From: JAFASC01 sp034669525
GTDB lineage: Bacteria; Pseudomonadota; Alphaproteobacteria; Rhizobiales; Beijerinckiaceae
DNA length: 12,154 bases
Assembly (NCBI GenBank): GCA_034669525.1
Contig: JAXDNH010000186.1
Coordinates: forward strand, 1-12,154
Direction: 5' to 3'
A model generated the notes under the pieces. That model was not told the origin of the DNA, did not search any database, and worked only from the letters and a program-made list of their open reading frames with translations. A program made the translations under genes and the position numbers. This document shows, piece by piece, positions 7,379 through 12,154 of this stretch (positions are counted from its first letter, which is position 1; every line of letters starts with the position of its first letter).

Positions 7379-8572
7379 CTAGCGCAGATCGATGGGATCG
7401 TCAAAGAAGCGCCGGTAGCGCATCACCGCGTAGCGGTCGGTCATTCCCGCGATGTAATCGGCGATCACGCGCGCCCGCTTGGCTTCGGTTTGCGCTGAGG
7501 TAGCCTGCAGAACCCAATCGGGGGGCATGAATTCGGGTTCGGCGATGAGCTTGCCGAACAATCGGGTCACGACGCGCGTGGCTTCATCGCGTGCCGGCAG
7601 GACCTGCGGCGCGCGATACATATGCGCGAAGAGGAAGGCTTTGACCTCCTGCACCGCATTCTGCATTTCTGCGGAAAATGCGATGACGGGACGATCGGCG
7701 CCACGAATTGCATCGATATCCACCGGCGCGAGCCGCTCGATCCTGCCCGCCGCTTCCGCAATCGCATCCTCGACAAACCGCGTGATGACGCGCCGCACGA
7801 ACTCATGGACGAGGCGGGTCTCCTCCAGCTCAGGATACAAGGTCTGCACCTCTGCGAGCACGCGCGCGATAAACGGCACGGATTTCGCCTCTTCCAGGCA
7901 GAAGAGGCGGGCGCGCAGACCATCGTCGAGATCGTGTCCGTTATAGGCGATATCGTCGGCAAGCGCGGCCGCCTGCGCCTCCGCGCTCGGGAAGCGATGG
8001 AGGTCGAGCGGCCAGATCGCATCGAATTCTGCGATTGGCGCGGGGACCGCCTCGCCGCCGACGCGAGGGCGCAGCGGGCCATTATGCTTCACCAGGCCTT
8101 CAAGCGTGTCCCAGGTGAGGTTCAGGCCATCGAAGCCGGCGTAGCGGTGCTCGAGGCTTGTGACGATCCGCAGCGCCTGGGCGTTGTGATCGAAGCCACC
8201 ATAGGGCCCCATGGCGGCCGCCAGCGCATCCTCGCCGGTATGGCCGAACGGCGGATGGCCGAGGTCGTGGGCGAGCGCCAGCGCCTCGGCGAGATCGTCA
8301 TCGAGTCCGAGCGCCCGCGCCAAGGCCCTTGCGATCTGACCGACCTCGATCGTGTGGGTCAGCCGGGTGCGATAAGCGTCGCCCTCGACCAGCACGAAGA
8401 CCTGGGTCTTGTTGGCGAGCCGCCGGAACGCCGTCGAATGCAGAATGCGGTCGCGGTCGCGCTGGAAATCGGTGCGGGTTGCCGATGGCGGTTCGGCAAA
8501 GCGCCGCCCGCGGCCCATCTTCGGGTCCGCCGCATAGGGCGCGCGTCGATAGGTCGGACCGGGAGGAAGCAC
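7379..8572 (-). CDS. dgt: Deoxyguanosinetriphosphate triphosphohydrolase-like HD-domain protein
   Basis: HD-superfamily dNTP triphosphohydrolase (dGTPase type 2-like), which cuts dGTP or other dNTPs to nucleoside and triphosphate and so adjusts nucleotide pools. The predicted protein is 397 residues from the GTG at 8572. Signatures are the N-terminal TRTDFQRDRDRILHSTAFRR, then RTRLTHTIEV with metal ligand His73, LAHDLGHPPFGHTGEDAL with His102-Asp103 and nearby His106 and His111, and ALADDIAYNGHDLDDGLRA carrying the fourth metal-ligand Asp. The GTG start is chosen because AAGGA lies 5 nt upstream and because conserved family sequence starts soon after. An ATG at 8647 would add 25 residues, mostly a GRRI repeat made from a 12-bp tandem repeat. 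It is the first gene of the reverse-strand cluster, 10 bp before argS, and divergent from erpA. Confidence 0.93.
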   Translation of the reverse strand: MLPPGPTYRRAPYAADPKMGRGRRFAEPPSATRTDFQRDRDRILHSTAFRRLANKTQVFVLVEGDAYRTRLTHTIEVGQIARALARALGLDDDLAEALALAHDLGHPPFGHTGEDALAAAMGPYGGFDHNAQALRIVTSLEHRYAGFDGLNLTWDTLEGLVKHNGPLRPRVGGEAVPAPIAEFDAIWPLDLHRFPSAEAQAAALADDIAYNGHDLDDGLRARLFCLEEAKSVPFIARVLAEVQTLYPELEETRLVHEFVRRVITRFVEDAIAEAAGRIERLAPVDIDAIRGADRPVIAFSAEMQNAVQEVKAFLFAHMYRAPQVLPARDEATRVVTRLFGKLIAEPEFMPPDWVLQATSAQTEAKRARVIADYIAGMTDRYAVMRYRRFFDDPIDLR

Positions 8573-8575
8573 GGA

Positions 8576-8615
8576 AATCCTTCGGCCAATCCTTCGGCCA
8601 ATCCTTCGGCCAATC
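8576..8615 (-). repeat. Three perfect tandem copies of a 12-bp unit in front of dgt
   Basis: The plus-strand unit AATCCTTCGGCC occurs at 8576-8587, 8588-8599 and 8600-8611, with a further AATC to 8615. On the minus strand each copy reads GGCCGAAGGATT and carries a purine-rich AAGGA. The copy nearest dgt provides its Shine-Dalgarno sequence. A 12-bp unit keeps frame, so if translation began at 8647 the repeats would encode GRRI three times. Confidence 0.97.
8578..8582 (-). promoter_or_regulatory. Ribosome binding site that decides the dgt GTG start
   Basis: AAGGA on the minus strand ends 5 nt before the GTG at 8572. It is the dgt-proximal instance of a motif present three times in the tandem repeat. 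No comparably spaced site precedes the ATG at 8647, where AAGG is about 12 nt away. Confidence 0.6.
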
Positions 8616-8623
8616 GCGCGGCA

Positions 8624-8652
8624 TTGAAAGCCGCTCGCGCCGGGCATATCTT
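8624..8652 (+). promoter_or_regulatory. Candidate sigma-70-type promoter for erpA
   Basis: TTGAAA at 8624-8629 and TATCTT at 8647-8652 are separated by exactly 17 bp. These match the -35 consensus in 5 of 6 positions and the -10 consensus in 4 of 6. A start near 8659 would give an erpA leader of about 50 nt. It lies in the only substantial intergenic region of the window, between divergent genes. The call rests on motif match and position only. Confidence 0.45.
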
Positions 8653-8672
8653 TGCCGCACCTTGCAAATCAA
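8643..8672 (-). promoter_or_regulatory. Weak candidate promoter for the dgt cluster
   Basis: On the minus strand TTGATT (8672-8667) is followed after 18 bp by TATGCC (8648-8643). The matches are partial (4 of 6 and 3 of 6). If real, it overlaps the erpA -10 box, so the two promoters would compete for polymerase. Confidence 0.22.
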
Positions 8673-8709
8673 GCGCCTGCGCTTCGCATGAGCGCCGGCC
8701 GGGACCTCG

Positions 8710-9054
8710 ATGAACGAAACCGCTGCCACTTCCCCCGTTGACGTGACCGACCGCGCCGCACGCCGGGTGGCAGCGATCCTCGCCAAGGAGGCGCCGGGTT
8801 CGGCACTCCGCGTCGCAGTCAATGGCGGCGGCTGCTCGGGCTTCCAATACGCCTTTGACGTGACGCAGGAGCGCGAGCCGGAAGACCTGGTGATCGAGAA
8901 GGAGGGCGCGGTGGTCCTCGTTGATTCGGTGTCGCTCGATTTTCTGCGCGGCACCCGAATCGACTTTGTCGACGACCTGATCGGGCAATCGTTCAAGATC
9001 GACAACCCGAATGTGAAGGCGTCCTGCGGCTGCGGCGCGAGCTTTACGGTCTAG
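8710..9054 (+). CDS. erpA: Iron-sulfur cluster insertion protein, A-type carrier
   Basis: A 114-residue A-type carrier (HesB/IscA fold) that receives Fe-S clusters from the scaffold machinery and hands them to target enzymes in the cytoplasm. The three cluster-ligand cysteines are present: Cys42 in GGGCSGFQYAF, and Cys106 and Cys108 in the C-terminal SCGCGASF. The sequence DNPNVKASCGCGASF and the location next to dgt agree with the gene usually called erpA in alphaproteobacteria; IscA or SufA are closely related alternatives. The ATG at 8710 has only a weak GGGA upstream. An earlier ATG at 8688 is out of frame. It lies 137 bp from the divergent dgt start, and a candidate promoter is present. 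The PfkB kinase gene follows after 61 bp in which I see no clear terminator. Confidence 0.93.
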   Translation: MNETAATSPVDVTDRAARRVAAILAKEAPGSALRVAVNGGGCSGFQYAFDVTQEREPEDLVIEKEGAVVLVDSVSLDFLRGTRIDFVDDLIGQSFKIDNPNVKASCGCGASFTV

Positions 9055-9115
9055 TCAGCCCACCATGCCCGGCTTCAAATGGACGAAGGCCGGCGGCGCG
9101 CGCTAAAGGGGCTGA

Positions 9116-10009
9116 ATGGAAGCGCTCTTCATCGGCCATTCCTATATCGACGTGACCGTGCAGACCGGCGGCATGCCAAGCGGCGACGAGAAGGCCGTTG
9201 CCGAGGATTATTCGGTCTCGTTCGGCGGCAACGCAGTCACCGCGGCCTTTGCCTGCGCCAAGCTCGGCCACCGGCCCGACCTCATCACCACCATTGCCGA
9301 CGATTGGCTCGGCCGCATGTTCATCGAAATGGCGGCGCGCTATCGCGTGGCCCTGCATACGCGGGAGGTCGGGCGCTCGTCGCTATCCTTCATCCTCCCG
9401 AGCGAGGGCAAGCGCGCGATCCTGCGCGCCCGCGATGAAGTTTTTTTAAGCGACTTTCCGCGCCTCGATCTCAAGGGCTGCCGCGTCCTGCATCTCGACG
9501 GTCATCAGGCCGACGCGGCGCTGTACTATGCCAGTAAATGCCGCGCGCGCGGCATCCTAACGTCGCTCGACGGCGGCGGGGTACGCACCAATACGCAGGA
9601 GCTTCTCGAACATATCGATGTCGCGATCGTCGCCGAGCGCTTATGCGAGCAGATGGAATTGTCGCCGACGCAGATGCTCGATTTCCTGAAATCCAAGGGC
9701 TGCAGGATCGGCGGCATCACCGAAGGCGAGCGCGGCCTCCTCTGGTATGACGAGAGCGGCAACGTCTCGCGCCTGCCGGCCCTGCCGGTGCCCCGTGAGG
9801 CGGTCGTCGACACGTCCGGCGCCGGAGACGTCTTCCACGGCGCGTATGTTGCTTCCTACCTCGATCGTCCGGACGTGCCGTGGCGCGAGCATTTCGAATT
9901 CGCGCGCGCTGCGTCCGCCTTCAAGATTCAATATCTCGGCAACGAAAAAGGGCTGCCGACGCGCGCCGACATTACCAAGCTGCAGAATTCGCTCGCGATC
10001 GAGGCCTGA
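9116..10009 (+). CDS. PfkB-family carbohydrate/nucleoside kinase
   Basis: A 297-residue ribokinase-like kinase, usual size for the PfkB family, which phosphorylates a sugar or nucleoside with ATP. The N-terminal substrate-side motif SFGGNAVTAAFACAKLG (35-51) and the C-terminal PfkB signature VDTSGAGDVFHGAYV (231-245) are intact; Asp238 in GAGD is the expected catalytic base and the Gly residues form the anion hole. A SLDGGG stretch (150-155) and the GNEKGLPTRADI end resemble, from memory, the subgroup that includes E. coli YihV (sulfofructose kinase), but this does not fix the substrate. AGGGG about 5 nt before the ATG at 9116 is the ribosome binding site. No other sugar-metabolism gene is nearby to suggest a pathway. 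The next gene starts 12 bp downstream, so the two are probably co-transcribed. Confidence 0.92.
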   Translation: MEALFIGHSYIDVTVQTGGMPSGDEKAVAEDYSVSFGGNAVTAAFACAKLGHRPDLITTIADDWLGRMFIEMAARYRVALHTREVGRSSLSFILPSEGKRAILRARDEVFLSDFPRLDLKGCRVLHLDGHQADAALYYASKCRARGILTSLDGGGVRTNTQELLEHIDVAIVAERLCEQMELSPTQMLDFLKSKGCRIGGITEGERGLLWYDESGNVSRLPALPVPREAVVDTSGAGDVFHGAYVASYLDRPDVPWREHFEFARAASAFKIQYLGNEKGLPTRADITKLQNSLAIEA

Positions 10010-10021
10010 GGGGAAACCAAC

Positions 10022-11806
10022 ATGCGTGTGATCCGGTTTGTGCTGCTGCTCACTGCTGCGGCGATGCTGTTTGCGCAGACTGGAGCGTTCCGGCCCGCGC
10101 TGGCCCAGACGCCATCCGCTGCGATCGATAACGTGACGATCGACGCCGGATTCGCGACGTATCGCATCAGACGCATCGAGGTCTTCGGCGGGAATTTATC
10201 CGCCGCCGACCTTCGCCAAGTCTTCGATCCCAACGATGCGAAGCCGCTACCCGACCGGCTGCGCGCCCTGAATGCGGACCGCATTGTCGCGCCGGAGGTC
10301 GTCGCCGAGCTGAAGCAAGCTACGTCGGGTCAGACGGTTACGTATCGCAATTTCGTCCTGACTGGCGTCAGCGGTGGCCATGTCACCGACGCTTCGGCAC
10401 AGAGCGTCTCGATGGTGCTCATCGATGAGAATGGCGGCAAGCTTACCGGCGATTTCGGTGCGCTCGCCACGCATAATATCGATCTCGTTCTCGCCGGACG
10501 CATCGCCGCGTCGAGCCGTGGCGATGCCAATGAGACGAAAGGCCTTCTCTACGAAAGCTTCTCGCTCGATAGCGGCGGTTTCGTCGCACAAAAGGAAAAT
10601 GTCGAGATCACCTTCGGACGCATCTCCGGTTCGAACATCAAGGCACGTCCCTTCTCCACGCCGTTGAGCGCGCTGCCGAAACAGGACGGCCCTGCGCAAG
10701 TGATGACGCCCGAGCAGAAGCGGGTGATGGCGGGATTCGGCGCCGACCTTCTCGACAGTTTCGATATCGGCAATTTTGAAATCCGCGACATCGGCGTGAA
10801 AGGGATTTCCGATTCCAAGCCCTTCAACGCCCATGTGGACCGTGTGACGCTGGCCGATCTCGGCGATGCGAAAATCGGAGAATTCTCATTCGCCGGGTTC
10901 TCGACCAATACATCGGACGGCATTCGCATCAGCCTCGGTAATCTCGCCTTGCGCGGCTTTGACATGACCGCTGCACGCACGCGGCTGCGAACCGCGGCCA
11001 CCGACATCGCGCAGCCTCTGGAGGACGCGAAACCACGCGAGCTCGTGCCGAACTTGCGGGAGTTCAGCTTGTCCGCCTTCGACTACCGCGGCGCCGGTTC
11101 GGGAGGCGCTATCGTCGCGGGCGCCGGGCGTGGCGGCCAGAGCGTGCGGATCAACAAAATCGAGATGCGTGGCGGCGAGCCATATGACGGCGTGCCGACT
11201 GCGATGACCGCCAGCATGGATGGGTTGTCCTTTGACGTGTCGCCCACCGCTTCGGATGATTCCATGCGCAAAATCGCCGGCCTCGGCTATTCCCGTGTCG
11301 AACTCGGGTCGCGGATCGATGTCGCCTGGAAGAAGGCTGCGCAGGAACTTGCGGTGAACGAGGTCTCGGTCGCAGCCGGCGGCATGGGCGCGTTGAAGCT
11401 CACGGGCTCGCTGACAAATGTCTCCAAAGACGTGTTCGCGCCGGAGCCGGCGGTCGCGCAAGCCGCTGCGCTCGCCGCCCTTGTGAAGAGCGTCAATCTC
11501 ACCGTGACCGATCAGGGCCTGCTCAACCGGATGATTGCCGAGGACGCCAAACGTTCCGGCCGCACGCCTGATGCCGTGCGCAGCGAATGGGTGACGGCCG
11601 CGGGAGTCGGTATTCCGGCCGCGCTCGCAGATGCGCCCGCCGGTCGCACGCTCGGTGCCGCGGTGTCGAAATTCATTGCCAGCCCGAAGGTGCTGCGTAT
11701 TTCCGCCAATGCGCCGAACGGCGTCGGTGCGGCGGAATTCATGTTGTTCTCGCAAGATCCGGCGGGATTTTTGAAGCGGATGGACGTGCAGGCAAGCGCG
11801 GATTAA
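10022..11806 (+). CDS. Exported protein of unknown function, beta-rich
   Basis: I do not recognise a named family. The 594-residue protein begins with a signal peptide: MRVIRF, a hydrophobic core to about residue 19, and an AxA site in RPALAQ, so cleavage is likely after Ala28. No later membrane helix is apparent, so a periplasmic or envelope-associated location is inferred. The body (about 35-470) is made of alternating hydrophobic/polar strands ending in G, with helical inserts at about 62-100, 225-248 and 313-340. These suggest repeated beta-rich units, loosely reminiscent of AsmA/DUF945-like envelope proteins. The C-terminal part (about 475-594) includes LTVTDQGLLNRMI and AEDAKRSGRTPDAVRSEW and looks more helical. 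GAGGGG about 8 nt before the ATG at 10022 is a good binding site. It follows the PfkB gene by 12 bp, and its TAA overlaps the convergent aspS stop by 4 bp. Confidence 0.85.
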   Translation: MRVIRFVLLLTAAAMLFAQTGAFRPALAQTPSAAIDNVTIDAGFATYRIRRIEVFGGNLSAADLRQVFDPNDAKPLPDRLRALNADRIVAPEVVAELKQATSGQTVTYRNFVLTGVSGGHVTDASAQSVSMVLIDENGGKLTGDFGALATHNIDLVLAGRIAASSRGDANETKGLLYESFSLDSGGFVAQKENVEITFGRISGSNIKARPFSTPLSALPKQDGPAQVMTPEQKRVMAGFGADLLDSFDIGNFEIRDIGVKGISDSKPFNAHVDRVTLADLGDAKIGEFSFAGFSTNTSDGIRISLGNLALRGFDMTAARTRLRTAATDIAQPLEDAKPRELVPNLREFSLSAFDYRGAGSGGAIVAGAGRGGQSVRINKIEMRGGEPYDGVPTAMTASMDGLSFDVSPTASDDSMRKIAGLGYSRVELGSRIDVAWKKAAQELAVNEVSVAAGGMGALKLTGSLTNVSKDVFAPEPAVAQAAALAALVKSVNLTVTDQGLLNRMIAEDAKRSGRTPDAVRSEWVTAAGVGIPAALADAPAGRTLGAAVSKFIASPKVLRISANAPNGVGAAEFMLFSQDPAGFLKRMDVQASAD

Positions 11807-12154
11807 CGCTCCTTCTCCGGCAGGTTCAGCCGGATGTGCAGCTCGCGCAGCTGCTTCGGGCTAACGGGAGACGGCGCGCCCATGAGCAGATCCTCGGCGC
11901 GCTGGTTCATCGGGAAGAGCACGACTTCGCGTAAGTTCTCCTCGCCCGCGAGCAGCATGACGATGCGGTCGATGCCCGGCGCGATGCCGCCATGCGGCGG
12001 CGCGCCGTATTGGAACGCGCGATACATGCCGCCGAAGCGCTCGAGCAAAACGCTCTCGTCATAGCCGGCGATCTCGAACGCCTTCTTCATAATGTCGGGA
12101 CGATGGTTGCGGATCGCCCCTGATGACAATTCGACCCCATTGCAGACGATGTCA
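11803..12154 (-). CDS. aspS: Aspartyl-tRNA synthetase, C-terminal part (5' truncated by window edge)
   Basis: A class IIb aminoacyl-tRNA synthetase that charges tRNA-Asp (and in many bacteria also tRNA-Asn when GatCAB is present). The frame is open to the right edge and gives 116 residues of the roughly 590 expected. Visible are NGVELSSGAIRNHRPDIM, then ERFGGMYRAFQYGAPPHGGIAPGIDRIVMLLAG, which includes class II motif 3 with its ATP-binding Arg in GIDRIVM, and the conserved end VVLFPMNQRAEDLLMGAPSPVSPKQLRELHIRL. The N-terminal anticodon-binding and GAD insertion domains lie outside the window. The TAA at 11803-11805 overlaps the stop of the convergent exported-protein gene. The start codon is not in the window. 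Confidence 0.97.
   Translation of the reverse strand, partial: DIVCNGVELSSGAIRNHRPDIMKKAFEIAGYDESVLLERFGGMYRAFQYGAPPHGGIAPGIDRIVMLLAGEENLREVVLFPMNQRAEDLLMGAPSPVSPKQLRELHIRLNLPEKER

Noticed and set aside
8576..8615. Short tandem repeats considered as a CRISPR fragment
   Set aside because: Units of 11-12 bp directly adjoin with no spacers, so neither repeat block fits a CRISPR array.
8645..8647. ATG at 8647 as the dgt start, giving a 422-residue protein
   Set aside because: Its nearest AAGG is about 12 nt away, the added residues are mostly repeat-encoded GRRI units, and the GTG at 8572 has a well-spaced AAGGA.
7622..8713. Long open frame of about 363 codons on the + strand opposite dgt
   Set aside because: It mirrors the dgt coding region, is Arg/Glu-rich with no recognisable domain, and is the usual antisense artefact of GC-rich DNA. 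The HD-domain gene on the other strand is unambiguous.
9055..9115. erpA-PfkB gap considered for a terminator or small RNA
   Set aside because: Only 61 bp of GC-rich sequence with no T-run hairpin; nothing supportable beyond the PfkB ribosome binding site.
10886..11755. Open frame of about 289 codons on the - strand opposite the exported-protein gene
   Set aside because: It is His/Arg-rich with no motif or ribosome binding site, whereas the opposite strand has a signal peptide, a good binding site and coherent protein sequence.

Overview
The window looks like a GC-rich alphaproteobacterial chromosome, most likely order Hyphomicrobiales (Rhizobiales); a Beijerinckiaceae/Methylocystaceae-like bacterium is a guess from protein style. 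The evidence is the reverse-strand gene order dgt-argS-SPOR protein-nagZ-scpA-scpB with erpA divergent from dgt, which is a known alphaproteobacterial arrangement, plus alphaproteobacterial-looking protein sequences throughout. I see no insertion sequence, prophage gene, tRNA, rRNA or CRISPR array.

Layout. 1-671 is the 3' part of trpE (anthranilate synthase component I, + strand, cut by the left edge). 672-971 (-) is a small ABM-fold monooxygenase-like protein, divergent from a DUF1304 membrane protein at 1023-1385 (+). 1382-8572 is a six-gene reverse-strand cluster read dgt, argS, SPOR-domain protein, nagZ, scpA, scpB, combining nucleotide balance, tRNA charging, peptidoglycan binding and recycling, and chromosome condensation. 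8573-8709 is the divergent control region between dgt and erpA. 8710-11806 (+) holds erpA (Fe-S carrier), a PfkB-family carbohydrate kinase and a 594-residue exported protein I cannot assign. 11803-12154 (-) is the 3' end of aspS, cut by the right edge.

Packing is very tight. All three convergent gene pairs abut or overlap by 4 bp at their stop codons, and there is no strong intrinsic terminator anywhere. Two perfect three-copy short tandem repeats sit exactly at gene boundaries. One is an 11-bp unit at the end of the SPOR gene that places TGA in all three frames. The other is a 12-bp unit just upstream of dgt that carries its Shine-Dalgarno sequence.

Most of the window is conserved housekeeping DNA. 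I found no convincing undescribed multi-gene system. The items most worth a second look are the unassigned exported protein at 10022-11806, the two boundary repeats, and the ABM/DUF1304 pair lying between trpE and scpB, where tatABC often follows scpB in related genomes.
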